Below are positions 19,056 to 27,425 of a stretch of DNA of 64,000 bases, piece after piece (positions within the stretch are counted from its first letter, which is position 1; the number at the start of each line of letters is the position of its first letter). The stretch is taken from NCBI RefSeq assembly GCF_002209485.1, contig NZ_NJIX01000002.1, positions 1,116,001-1,180,000 on the forward strand, in the 5' to 3' direction. The notes below the pieces were generated by a model. It was not told the origin of the DNA and made no database searches. It worked only from the letters and a program-made list of their open reading frames with translations. Origin of the DNA: Achromobacter sp. HZ34 (GTDB lineage: Bacteria > Pseudomonadota > Gammaproteobacteria > Burkholderiales > Burkholderiaceae_B). A program made the translations under genes and the position numbers.

Positions 19056-19423
19056 GGGGCGTCACTGTCGGGCCAGCGGTCAACCTGGAGTCGACACGGA
19101 GGTCCACGCGGAGTGCGTGGCGGGACGGGGCGGCAGGGCCGGTTGCTGATTGATGAGGTTGCTGTATCAAGGGCAATGTTGCCACCGCGGGCGCCGCCAG
19201 GCACAGCGGATCAGCGGCCCAGTTGCCGGCCATTTTGGCCTTTTGGCTAGGGGTAAGCCCCAGGGCGGACCCGATTTACCTACAATTGCCCGGGATTGCT
19301 CCGCGCCGCCGCCGCCCGCAACACACGAAGTTTTATTGGGGTCACTTCGAAAGTCTCGTGAAAAGGGTCGTTTGGACAAGCAGCTGGCGGTGGCCGGAAC
19401 CGACATACCGAGAGGCAGCAACA
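19056..19423. promoter_or_regulatory. 368-bp divergent region between the decarboxylase and the MFS gene
   Basis: The reading frame of the MFS gene is open for 67 codons upstream of its ATG, but that stretch (about 19223-19423) encodes an Arg/Trp/Pro-rich sequence without membrane character and is judged non-coding. A possible rightward -10 (tacaat) lies at 19280-19285. No clear operator is seen. Confidence 0.4.
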
Positions 19424-20950
19424 ATGGCAGTGCAGGCGACCGATCCGCAACAGAAGCCGGGGAATCCAGATTCCCCCACGACAGGCCCTGGCTTGGGCGC
19501 TGACCCAGCTACAGTTTCTGGTTCCAGCCCTGGCCCGGGTTCCGGCGCCCCGTCCGCCAGCAAAGGCGTGGCCTGGCTGGTGGCCGGCGCGTTTTTCATG
19601 GAGATGCTGGACTCCACCATCATCACCACCGCCTTGCCGGAAATGGCCCGCACCTTCGGCGTGCGGGCTGCCGACATGTCCATCGGCATGAGCGCGTATC
19701 TGCTGGCACTGGCTGTCTTCATCCCCATCAGCGGCTGGGTGGCCGACCGTTACGGTTCACGCAAGGTATTCGGCGGCGCACTGCTCCTGTTCACCGTGGC
19801 GTCCATCCTGTGCGGCCTGGCCCAGACGCTGCCGCAATTCACCGCCGCGCGGGTCTTGCAGGGCTTGGGCGGTGCCATGATGGTGCCCGTCGGCCGCCTG
19901 GCCGTCCTGCGTGCCACGCCCAAGACCGAGCTGGTCAAAGCCATTGCCATCATCACCTGGCCGGGCCTGGCGGCGCCGGTCATCGGCCCGCTGGTGGGCG
20001 GCGTGATCACCACTTATCTGGGCTGGCATTGGATCTTTTTCCTCAACGTGCCCCTGGGCCTGATCGCCATCGTGATGACGCTGCGCCTGGTGCACGGCGA
20101 AGCAGGCGGCCGCCGGCCTTTCGACGTGTGGGGCTTCATCCTGACCGGCGTGGGATGCAGCGTATTCATGTACGCCATGGACTTGTGCGGCGAACTCACC
20201 GTCAACTGGCCCCTGGTAGCGGGACTGCTGGCGGTGGCGCTGGCGGCCTTGCTGCTGTCCGTGCGCCATCTGCGGCGGGTGGAGCATCCCCTGGTGGACC
20301 TGTCGCCCCTGCGTTATCCCACCTTCGCGGTGACGATGTATGGCGGATCCCTGTTCCGCATCGCCATCGGCAGCGCGCCTTTCCTGCTACCGCTGATGTT
20401 CCAGGTGGGCTTCGGGTTGACGCCGGTGCAGGCGGGCAGCCTGATGCTGGCGCTGTTCGCCGGCAATCTGGCGATGAAGCCGGGTACCTCCTGGGTGATG
20501 CGTACTTTCGGATTCCGCCGGGTGTTGGTGGTGAACGGCTTGCTGGTGGCGCTGGGGTTCGCCGGCTGCGCGATGCTGGGCGCCTCGACGCCCTACTGGT
20601 TGACGTGTGCCGTGCTGTTCTTCTGCGGGATGTGCCGGTCCATGCAATTCACCGCCTTGAACACGCTGGGTTTCGCCGACGTGCCGCGTGCTTCGATGAC
20701 GGGTGCGACCACCTTGTTCAGCGCCTGCCAGCAGCTGAACGCGGGGATGGGGATTGCGTTCGGTGCGATTGCGCTGCGGGTCGCCGAGTGGGCGACCGGC
20801 CTGAGCGGCGTGCCGGCCGGCCCGACGGAATTCCGCCTGGCACTGTCCGCGGTGGCGGCGCTCGCCTTGGTGGCGATATTCGACAGCTTGCGCTTGCGCG
20901 CGGACGCCGGTGCCGCCATCAGCGGCCATGGCAGGCCCAAGGCTGCCTAG
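19424..20950 (+). CDS. MFS drug exporter, DHA2/EmrB-like family
   Basis: This is a 508-residue multi-pass transporter starting at the ATG at 19424, which has a GAGG site upstream. After a hydrophilic Pro/Gly-rich N-terminus (about 45 residues), the first helix carries MEMLDSTIITTALPEMA, the DHA2 signature LDxTIVNVALP in variant form. Motif A follows (GWVADRYGSRKVFGGAL), then motif C-like GLAAPVIGPLVGG, and about 13-14 hydrophobic helices in total. It is expected to export toxic or amphipathic compounds by proton antiport. It faces the decarboxylase/ATP-grasp operon, so export of their product is one possibility, but nothing in the sequence proves it. Confidence 0.88.
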   Translation: MAVQATDPQQKPGNPDSPTTGPGLGADPATVSGSSPGPGSGAPSASKGVAWLVAGAFFMEMLDSTIITTALPEMARTFGVRAADMSIGMSAYLLALAVFIPISGWVADRYGSRKVFGGALLLFTVASILCGLAQTLPQFTAARVLQGLGGAMMVPVGRLAVLRATPKTELVKAIAIITWPGLAAPVIGPLVGGVITTYLGWHWIFFLNVPLGLIAIVMTLRLVHGEAGGRRPFDVWGFILTGVGCSVFMYAMDLCGELTVNWPLVAGLLAVALAALLLSVRHLRRVEHPLVDLSPLRYPTFAVTMYGGSLFRIAIGSAPFLLPLMFQVGFGLTPVQAGSLMLALFAGNLAMKPGTSWVMRTFGFRRVLVVNGLLVALGFAGCAMLGASTPYWLTCAVLFFCGMCRSMQFTALNTLGFADVPRASMTGATTLFSACQQLNAGMGIAFGAIALRVAEWATGLSGVPAGPTEFRLALSAVAALALVAIFDSLRLRADAGAAISGHGRPKAA

Positions 20951-20999
20951 AACCTGGCGCAGGGACGGAGAGGCCTGCTTGGAGCCGTGAATGGACATA

Positions 21000-21026
21000 G
21001 GGAGGCGCTGCGAGCGCCTCCCTTTT
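21000..21026 (+). terminator. Hairpin terminator after the MFS gene
   Basis: The arms gggaggcgct/agcgcctccc enclose a 3-nt loop and are followed by tttt. The neighbouring gene on the right is convergent and may share it. Confidence 0.82.
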
Positions 21027-21037
21027 CGTTCTTGATC

Positions 21038-21568
21038 CTACCGATGGCTGGCTGCGTGCGAACTCTTGTTGGCGGCCCGAGTGCGTGCGGCCTTCTTGGC
21101 TGCCGCGGAGCGGCCGGCGGCGCCCTTCGTAGCGGCTGCCTTCTTGGCCGAAGCCGAGCGATCGGCGGCGGTGCGCTTGGTCGCAGCTGAACGGGTCTGC
21201 GCCGACAGGGCGCGCTTGGAGGCGCCGGCGCTGCCTTCGCGCTTCAAGGCGCGTGTGGTGGCCGTGGCGCGGCGCGTCGATTTTCGCGCTGTGCTTCCAG
21301 CGGACTTCGTCTCCTTGGCGTGGGCTTCGTCCTGATGGGCCTTTTTCTTCGTGGCGGCGGAAGCGGTCGACTTGGTCGGCACCTTGACGCCTGCCCGGCG
21401 CGCTTCCGACAGGCCGATGGCGATAGCCTGCTTGGCGGAGCGGACGCCATGCTTGCCCTCACGCACACGGTCCACCTGCTCCTTGACGAATTCGCCAGCC
21501 TGGGTGGAAGCCGATTTACCCTGTTTCTTGTCATGGGCGGCACGAGCTACGGTTTTCTTCTCCGGCAT
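21038..21568 (-). CDS. Lys/Ala-rich histone-H1-like protein with DUF6496-like N-terminus
   Basis: The 176-residue protein has a conserved-looking N-terminal region (KKQGKSASTQAGEFVKEQVD and HGVRSAKQAIAIGLSEARRAG) resembling the small DUF6496 family. A tail of about 100 residues follows that is almost entirely Ala, Lys, Ser, Thr and Arg. Tails of this composition resemble histone H1-like proteins and suggest nucleic-acid binding. It is monocistronic, with an AGGAG site upstream of the start. The DUF assignment is from memory of the motif and should be treated as likely rather than certain. Confidence 0.7.
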   Translation of the reverse strand: MPEKKTVARAAHDKKQGKSASTQAGEFVKEQVDRVREGKHGVRSAKQAIAIGLSEARRAGVKVPTKSTASAATKKKAHQDEAHAKETKSAGSTARKSTRRATATTRALKREGSAGASKRALSAQTRSAATKRTAADRSASAKKAAATKGAAGRSAAAKKAARTRAANKSSHAASHR

Positions 21569-21845
21569 GATGGATATCTCCTGGAATAAGGCCGCAAGCC
21601 TGATGAGGCCTTCTGGCGGCGATGTCAGTGCGTACCGACTCCAGCAAACCTTGTGCCCCCGGCTTGCGCAACCGCCCGCGACAGCGGACGCCGAGTGCCA
21701 CGTGCTGCTCGTCTTTGCGCGGATTCACCGCGCGAAGTGCGTTGCTGCGGAGCAGGCTTCGGTTGAGCACGCCGCTTGCGGCACAGGCGTGCCGGCGGAG
21801 CACGTCGGCAGCGCGACCGCCGTCCAGCGGAACAGGAGAAGACTC

Positions 21846-22064
21846 ATGACCAACCACGTTTACAAACAGGTCGAATTGGTCGGTTCGTCCACCACATCCA
21901 GCGATGACGCCATCCAGCGCGCGATCGAGCGCGCATCGAAGACGCTGCGCAATGTGGAATGGTTCGAGGTGACCACGGTGCGTGGCCATATCGAAAACGG
22001 CAAGGTGGCGCACTGGCAGGTCGGCCTGAAGATCGGCATGCGGATCGAGGAGCCCGGCGAGTAA
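21846..22064 (+). CDS. Dodecin (flavin-storage protein)
   Basis: Dodecins assemble into hollow dodecamers that bind and buffer flavins. The 72-residue protein has the complete family pattern: MTNHVYKQVELVGSSTTSSD, AIQRAIERASKTLRNVEWFE with the flavin-stacking tryptophan, and GKVAHWQVGLKIGMRIE. An AGGAGAAG ribosome-binding site lies just upstream of the ATG at 21846. The open frame extends upstream but without dodecin similarity. An FMN reductase gene lies convergent and downstream, fitting a flavin theme. Confidence 0.93.
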   Translation: MTNHVYKQVELVGSSTTSSDDAIQRAIERASKTLRNVEWFEVTTVRGHIENGKVAHWQVGLKIGMRIEEPGE

Positions 22065-22102
22065 TCGCGACAGAAAAACGCAGCAGAGAAGCGCAGCAAG
22101 AA

Positions 22103-22132
22103 CGCGGGCTCCGTAGCGGCGCCCGTGCTTTT
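22103..22132 (+). terminator. Probable terminator after the dodecin gene
   Basis: A cgggc...gcccg hairpin with a GC-rich loop is followed by gtgctttt. The stem is short and imperfect, so confidence is moderate. Confidence 0.4.
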
Positions 22133-22231
22133 GCATGTTCGCCGCACCTGCCTGTACCGAAATGCGCACCTCGCCTCCGGGCGCGGTTTTACGTCAGGAT
22201 CCGATCGTCGGGATACTGGCGAGCACAGATA

Positions 22232-22783
22232 TCACGATGCGAATTTCGCCACCCAGGCGACGTAGCGGTCCACCCACCCTTGCAGAAAGGCTTTGGTATC
22301 GGCGTTGGTGATGTTGAAGTCCTTGTCGATCAGGCCGTCCTTCATCTGCAGGAAAACTTCCGGCGTGGTCAGCGCGGGCGCGCCCTCGGCCGCCAGGATG
22401 TTACGCAAATGCTGCTGGGCCAGGGCCGTACCCGCGGCGCTGGGCGATGCGCCCACGATGCCCACCGGCTTGTTGTTCCAGTTGTTCTGCCCCCAGGGGC
22501 GAGTGCCCCAGTCGATGGCGTTCTTCAGCGCTGCCGGTACCGACCGGTTGTGTTCCGGCGTCACGAACAGCGCGCCATGCGCGCCAGCGATCAGCGCTTT
22601 CAGGGCCGCGGCCGCGGCGGGCATATCGTTTTCATCATCCTGGTTGAAGAGCGGAATGTCAGCCAGGCTGGCGTACTTGAAAGTGACGTTCTCCGGCACC
22701 AGTTTTTCCAAAGCATGGGCCAATTGAAGATTGATGGAGCCCTTGCGCAGGCTGCCCACCAGAACGGCGATGTCGTAGTTCAT
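22232..22783 (-). CDS. NADPH-dependent FMN reductase / quinone or azo reductase
   Basis: The 183-residue flavodoxin-fold protein begins MNYDIAVLVGSLRKGSIN, the phosphate-binding loop of the NADPH-dependent FMN reductase family (ChrR/ArsH-like). The FMN-contacting segment TPEHNRSVPAALKNAIDWG and the conserved GIVGASPSAAGTALAQQHLR follow. Members reduce quinones, chromate or azo compounds with NAD(P)H. The ATG at 22783 has GAGGAG upstream and gives the usual N-terminus; a GTG at 22807 would add eight residues. Substrate is not determinable. Confidence 0.9.
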   Translation of the reverse strand: MNYDIAVLVGSLRKGSINLQLAHALEKLVPENVTFKYASLADIPLFNQDDENDMPAAAAALKALIAGAHGALFVTPEHNRSVPAALKNAIDWGTRPWGQNNWNNKPVGIVGASPSAAGTALAQQHLRNILAAEGAPALTTPEVFLQMKDGLIDKDFNITNADTKAFLQGWVDRYVAWVAKFAS

Positions 22784-22879
22784 GAAACGCTCCTCATCGT
22801 TGGACACGAAGACCCAGTGTAGAGACCGGAACGTGACCGGGCAATGGCGGCACGCTGCTGCTTTGGCCGGTCGTAAAGT

Positions 22880-23698
22880 TCAGATTGAATTGGTATGACC
22901 GGATCGCCAGGCGGCATGCAGTAAATCGGCGCAGCAACGGACCACTGCCTCGGGGGCTTCCAACGGTGAAAGATGCCCCACGCCTTCCAATACCTGGAAT
23001 TGCGCCGCAGGCAGGAGACCGGCGTAGAGCGGCTTCAGCACATCGGCGCGCTCTACCTGGTCGTGGTCTCCCACCACTATTCGCACGGGCACGGCGATGC
23101 CGGCAATGTCGCCGATGTCGGCGGTCATCCCTGCTTCGGTCCAGTACGACTTCGCCCGGTCGGCGCCGCCCAATGTGTCCGCGATCACCTGTTGCCTGTC
23201 GGCGTCGGCGAGCGGCCGGTGGGCCAGGATGCCCAAGGCCTGCGCGACACCTTCGGCGCTTTGGTACGACGCCAGCATCCCCGCGCGCACTTCCACGGGA
23301 ACGGGCATGCCGCCAGGAGGCGACGGCGCCACCAGCACCACGCCGGCCAGGCCCGCGGGATTGCCTCGCGCCACGAGCTGCGCCACCTTGCCGCCCATGG
23401 AGTGCCCCACCAGGACGTAGCGCTTCACGCCCAAGTGCTGCACCAGCGCCAGGACATCCCCGGCCATCGCTTCCATGTCGTACCGGCCATCGAGCGGCCT
23501 GGACGCACCCCAGCCGCGCAGATCCACGGCGATGCAGCGCGCAGCGGGCGCCAGCAGCCGGATGACATGGCGCCACGTGCGCGAGGATCCGCCCCAGTAG
23601 TGCAGGAAGACAAAGGCCGGTCCGTCGGCGGCCGCAACGCCGTCGCCTACGTCTTCGTAATGGATGTGGGCGGCTTGGAGGGTGATCGATTCAGTCAT
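22880..23698 (-). CDS. Alpha/beta-fold hydrolase
   Basis: The 272-residue protein has the hydrolase fold elements FVFLHYWGGSSRTWRHV (oxyanion loop with YWGGS in place of HGxP), the nucleophile elbow GHSMGG, an acid region VGDHDQVE and a late histidine in EGVGHLSPLEAPE. It may hydrolyse an ester, lactone or C-C bond; the specificity is unknown. It is divergent from a LysR-family gene 101 bp away, the classical arrangement for a LysR regulator and its target. Confidence 0.85.
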   Translation of the reverse strand: MTESITLQAAHIHYEDVGDGVAAADGPAFVFLHYWGGSSRTWRHVIRLLAPAARCIAVDLRGWGASRPLDGRYDMEAMAGDVLALVQHLGVKRYVLVGHSMGGKVAQLVARGNPAGLAGVVLVAPSPPGGMPVPVEVRAGMLASYQSAEGVAQALGILAHRPLADADRQQVIADTLGGADRAKSYWTEAGMTADIGDIAGIAVPVRIVVGDHDQVERADVLKPLYAGLLPAAQFQVLEGVGHLSPLEAPEAVVRCCADLLHAAWRSGHTNSI

Positions 23699-23772
23699 GG
23701 CAGGTCCCGGAGAACGTCGAAAGGAGACCTATTGTTGATCCAAACCCAGCAGGTGATAATCAGGCCTGTAAT

Positions 23773-23783
23773 TGAATCATTCA
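23773..23783. promoter_or_regulatory. Possible LysR operator between the hydrolase and its regulator
   Basis: The 11-bp palindrome tgaat-c-attca lies 17 bp before the LysR start codon in an AT-rich stretch of the 101-bp divergent region. Its position fits an autoregulatory site. The palindrome is short, so chance occurrence is possible. Confidence 0.35.
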
Positions 23784-23799
23784 GTACTAAAAATAGATA

Positions 23800-24693
23800 A
23801 TGTCCCTGGACACCCTGACCAGCATGACGGTATTCCGCGACGCCATCGACGGCGGCAGCCTGGCTGCCGCCGCGCGCAGGAACGGGCTGTCCGCCGAGAT
23901 GGCCGGCCGGCATCTCGCTTCACTGGAAACACGGCTCGGCATCCGCCTGGTCAACCGCTCGACGCGCAAGCTGAGCCTGACGGATGGTGGCCGTGCGTAT
24001 CTCGAACGCTGCCGCGCCATCCTGGACGAGATCTCCTATGCGGAGGCCGATGCCGGCGCCCTGCAGGCCGAGCCGCGTGGGCACTTGCAGGTCGCCGCGC
24101 CGCTGGCCTTCGCGAATACCGTACTGGCCCCCGCCGTGGACGCCTACCTGGCCCGGCACGAGCACGTCTCCATCGACCTGGATCTGGCGGAGCGCGAAGT
24201 CGACCTCATTGCAGCCGGCTTCGACGTGGCATTGCGGCTGGGCGACCTGCCGGACACCGCCCTCGTGGCGCGCAAGCTGGGGCAATTTCCCTTGGTGCTG
24301 CTCGCGTCTCCCGCCTATCTGGCCAGGCATGGCGCGCCGGCGACGCCCGAGGCGCTGGCGGCGCACGCCTTCCTGATCTACACCCAGACGGCAGCCCCGC
24401 AACGCCTGACGCTGACGGATGATCAGGACAGGCGGGTGAGCGTCAAGCTCGCGGGCAGGACCCGGGCGTCGGACATCGGTTTCCTGGTCGAGCTGGCGCT
24501 GCTGGGGCGCGGCCCCTTGCTGGCACCCTCGTTCGTGGTGGACCAGCACCTGAAGACGGGCCGCTTGATCCGCATACTGCCGCAATGGGCCGCCCGTATC
24601 CTGCCCTTCCATGCCCTGCTGCCCCATCGCACCTTGATGCCCGCGACCGTGCGCAGCTTCGTCGACTTCCTGGCAGCATGGTTTGCCAGATAA
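23800..24693 (+). CDS. LysR-family transcriptional regulator
   Basis: The 297-residue protein has the N-terminal winged helix-turn-helix (MTVFRDAIDGGSLAAAARRN, LETRLGIRLVNRSTRKLSLT) of the large DsdC/AaeR-like LysR subgroup, and a substrate-binding domain (RGHLQVAAPLAFANTVLAPA, AAGFDVALRLGDLPDTALVARKLG). It starts 101 bp from the divergent alpha/beta hydrolase gene. No clear Shine-Dalgarno is visible, only an A-rich leader. Confidence 0.92.
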   Translation: MSLDTLTSMTVFRDAIDGGSLAAAARRNGLSAEMAGRHLASLETRLGIRLVNRSTRKLSLTDGGRAYLERCRAILDEISYAEADAGALQAEPRGHLQVAAPLAFANTVLAPAVDAYLARHEHVSIDLDLAEREVDLIAAGFDVALRLGDLPDTALVARKLGQFPLVLLASPAYLARHGAPATPEALAAHAFLIYTQTAAPQRLTLTDDQDRRVSVKLAGRTRASDIGFLVELALLGRGPLLAPSFVVDQHLKTGRLIRILPQWAARILPFHALLPHRTLMPATVRSFVDFLAAWFAR

Positions 24694-24711
24694 ATACAGG
24701 ACCGGACACCC

Positions 24712-25938
24712 ATGCCGCAAACCGCAGTAACCGCCTCGGGGCAAGCCCGGCCCGATCTGGACGCAATGGCCAAGGCGGAATTGGCGCGATCCGGTTTTCG
24801 GCTGGCCTTTCCCGCGGTGCTGCAGGCCCGCTACGAGCAGGACATCGCATCGGAGCGGGTCAAGGAACTGCGCTTCATCGTGTTGTGGGGCGCGTCGCTC
24901 TATTTCATCCTTGGCGTACTGCTGAACCTGACCATCATCCCGCAGCCTGACTGGCACGGTGTCGCCATCCAGCTGACCGTGCCCAGCCTTCTCGCATTCG
25001 CCATCCGGCATCTCTGGCTGCGCGACAGCACTCCCTCGGCCATCCGTGAAACGGCATTGCTGACATGCTGCCTGCTCGCCACCCTGGCCGCCATCCTGAT
25101 CGTTGCGATCAAGCCGAGCCCCGCCACGCTCAGGGATTTCCTGCTGGCCATTCCGCCAGCCAGCTTCGTCCTGATCTTCGTCCGCTTGCGCTTTCGCCAG
25201 GCCGCTGCGTTCTTCGTGGCCAATATCGGCGTGTATGCGCTGACGCTGTCCAGCCGCCCGGAAATCAGCCATGACGATGCCATGTTCCTGATCGGCTTCA
25301 TGACCACCCTGCTCTTTCCGGCGCTGCTGGGCGCGCATACCTTCGAACGCGCCTCACGCCGGATCTACCTGCACGGGCTGCGTGACCGCCTGCGCAACGA
25401 GAACCTGACGGCCACGAACGCCGCGCTGGCCGACCTGTCCTATACCGATGCCCTGACCAACATTCCCAATCGGCGCCAGCTGGACAAGACGCTGGACGAA
25501 TTTCTGGCTGAACCCGGGGCAGCCGGTGCGCTGCTGCTGGTCGATATCGACCTGTTCAAGGCGTTCAACGACCGCCATGGGCACCTCGCCGGCGATGCCT
25601 GCCTGCGGCAAGTCGCTCAATGCCTGCAATCGCATCTGCGGCATGCGGACCTGCTGACCCGCTTCGGCGGCGAGGAATTCGCCGTGCTGCTGCCGCACTC
25701 AATGCTGGGTGAAGCGATCCAGACCGCGGAGCGGCTGCGAGTCGCGGTGCAGGACCTGCGGTTGGCCGCCCCAGGCCAGTTGACCAGCGTCACGATCAGC
25801 ATCGGCATCACGGCGCGCACCGGCCTGGACACGGCCGAGGCATTGATCGGCGCCGCCGATGCGGCGCTCTATGCCGCCAAGCATGCCGGCCGCAATCGGG
25901 TCGAGGTAGCCCGCAAACCCATGCCCTCGGCGGCCTGA
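24712..25938 (+). CDS. Membrane-bound diguanylate cyclase (GGDEF domain)
   Basis: The 408-residue protein has about six hydrophobic helices between residues 55 and 210 and a C-terminal GGDEF domain. The catalytic signature is RFGGEEF. The inhibitory I-site RxxD (RHAD) lies five residues before GGEEF, so product inhibition by c-di-GMP is expected. The domain entry DALTNIPNRRQLDKTLDEF and the metal site LLVDIDLFKAFNDRHGHLAG are intact, so it is predicted active. It follows the LysR gene by 18 bp and may share its transcript. The MASE-like sensor region does not reveal its signal. Confidence 0.92.
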   Translation: MPQTAVTASGQARPDLDAMAKAELARSGFRLAFPAVLQARYEQDIASERVKELRFIVLWGASLYFILGVLLNLTIIPQPDWHGVAIQLTVPSLLAFAIRHLWLRDSTPSAIRETALLTCCLLATLAAILIVAIKPSPATLRDFLLAIPPASFVLIFVRLRFRQAAAFFVANIGVYALTLSSRPEISHDDAMFLIGFMTTLLFPALLGAHTFERASRRIYLHGLRDRLRNENLTATNAALADLSYTDALTNIPNRRQLDKTLDEFLAEPGAAGALLLVDIDLFKAFNDRHGHLAGDACLRQVAQCLQSHLRHADLLTRFGGEEFAVLLPHSMLGEAIQTAERLRVAVQDLRLAAPGQLTSVTISIGITARTGLDTAEALIGAADAALYAAKHAGRNRVEVARKPMPSAA

Positions 25939-26023
25939 TACGACAGGCCTGGCGACCGCCGTCACATCGATTCTCTTCCAGGTATCCAGGCGCGCACGGA
26001 AGGCCGGCCGGGGCGGGCCGCTG

Positions 26024-27277
26024 TCAAATGAAACGCGCAGCCCTGAACGGCTGCGGATCGACCGGCGGCTTGTCTCCATACATCAGCGCGCCCAGCAGGG
26101 CCGCGGTGCCCGCACTGGTATTGAAGCCTATGTGCTGGTGCCCGAAAGCCAGCCACAGGCCGCGGCGTCCGGGCGTCTCGCCGATGACGGGCTTGCTGTC
26201 CGGCAAGGTCGGCCGCCGGCCCAGCCAGGGAATGCTCTCCAGCCTGTCGGCAAGCGGGAATATCGCGCGGGCCGTCCGCTCGCAGATATCCAGTTGCGTC
26301 GTGTCCGGGTCAGCGTCGCGGTCATTCAGTTCGACCCCCGATCCCAGGCGTATCCCCTGCTCCATCGGCGCCAGCACATAACCGCCCGCCACGTCGTAGA
26401 CGGGCCGGTTCAGCGTGGCGCCGTTACGCGTGCCGAAATGCATGTGGTAACCACGTTCGAAGGCCATGGGAACGCGAATGCCCAGGCTGGCCAGCACATC
26501 GTTGGCCCATGGTCCCGTCGCGACCACCACCCTGTCCGCCTCCAGCTGGTCACCTCCGGCCGTCGCGGCCTGCCAGCGCCCGGTCTCCAGCTGTCGCAGG
26601 CGCGACACCGACGCCCGGGCCAGGGTTCCGCCCTGTCCGGCGAACAGCCTGGCATAGGCCTTCGTCACGGCGCCCGGGCTGTCCACCGAGGATGTGCCGT
26701 CCATCCAGATTCCGCGATGGAATCCGGCGGTGAGGCCAGGCTCCATGTCGGCAATCTCGCGCTCGCTCAACAGCTTGTACGACACACCGTAGCGGTCATA
26801 GGTCTGCCGCGCCAGGGCGCTGCCCGCGAAACTCCCGGCGTTGCGGTACAGGAAGATCCAGCCATTGGAACGCAGCCGGTGCGTGATATCCGCCTCGCGC
26901 AACAAGCGGCCATGCTCGGTGGCGGACAGCGATATCAATCCATGCAGCGCGGCGGCGGTCTCTTCGTAGCGGGCACGCCTGGCGTTGAACAGGAACTTCG
27001 CGCCCCAGCCAACCATGGACATCAGGTAAGACGGGTTGTAGCGAAACCCGACGCCCTTGTTCTTCAGCAGCGTTGGCAGATTGCGCAACAGATTGGGGTT
27101 GTTGAACGGCACCAGCGAACTCGTCGCCAGCACGCCTGCATTGCCATAGGAAGTTTCGCTGCCGGGCTCCTTGCGATCCACCAGCGTGACGCGGGCACCA
27201 CGGCGCTGGAGTTCCACCGCGCAAGTGACACCGACCACACCGCCGCCAATCACGAGCACTTCGTTCTTTTCATTCAT
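26024..27277 (-). CDS. FAD-dependent D-amino-acid dehydrogenase (DadA family)
   Basis: The 417-residue protein begins MNEKNEVLVIGGGVVGVT, a Rossmann FAD-binding loop. Family features follow: ETSYGNAGVLATSSLVPF, GWIFLYRNAGSF, VVVATGPWANDVLASLG and the C-terminal GLWLAFGHQHIGFNTSAGTA. DadA-type enzymes oxidise D-amino acids to 2-oxo acids and pass electrons to the respiratory chain. An upstream alternative start would add ten residues. It faces mutS across a 148-bp gap. The exact substrate is uncertain because this family also contains sarcosine- and proline-oxidising members. Confidence 0.87.
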   Translation of the reverse strand: MNEKNEVLVIGGGVVGVTCAVELQRRGARVTLVDRKEPGSETSYGNAGVLATSSLVPFNNPNLLRNLPTLLKNKGVGFRYNPSYLMSMVGWGAKFLFNARRARYEETAAALHGLISLSATEHGRLLREADITHRLRSNGWIFLYRNAGSFAGSALARQTYDRYGVSYKLLSEREIADMEPGLTAGFHRGIWMDGTSSVDSPGAVTKAYARLFAGQGGTLARASVSRLRQLETGRWQAATAGGDQLEADRVVVATGPWANDVLASLGIRVPMAFERGYHMHFGTRNGATLNRPVYDVAGGYVLAPMEQGIRLGSGVELNDRDADPDTTQLDICERTARAIFPLADRLESIPWLGRRPTLPDSKPVIGETPGRRGLWLAFGHQHIGFNTSAGTAALLGALMYGDKPPVDPQPFRAARFI

Positions 27278-27425
27278 ACAAGTCTGCCGATGATTCTGAT
27301 GCCGCAAGATCCGGCCCAGGCCGGTGGCTGCAAACCGCCATTATCCAGGTCGGCGCGGTCCGGCGGGCCTACAATGCGTCTCGCAAGCCAAAAATTGCCT
27401 GAGTTTCAGACTGCTTAAGAGAACC

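Noticed and set aside
22880-23698. The alpha/beta hydrolase as the missing PcaD
   Set aside because: It is over 30 kb away, faces its own LysR regulator and has an atypical oxyanion segment; the fold alone is too common to assign it.
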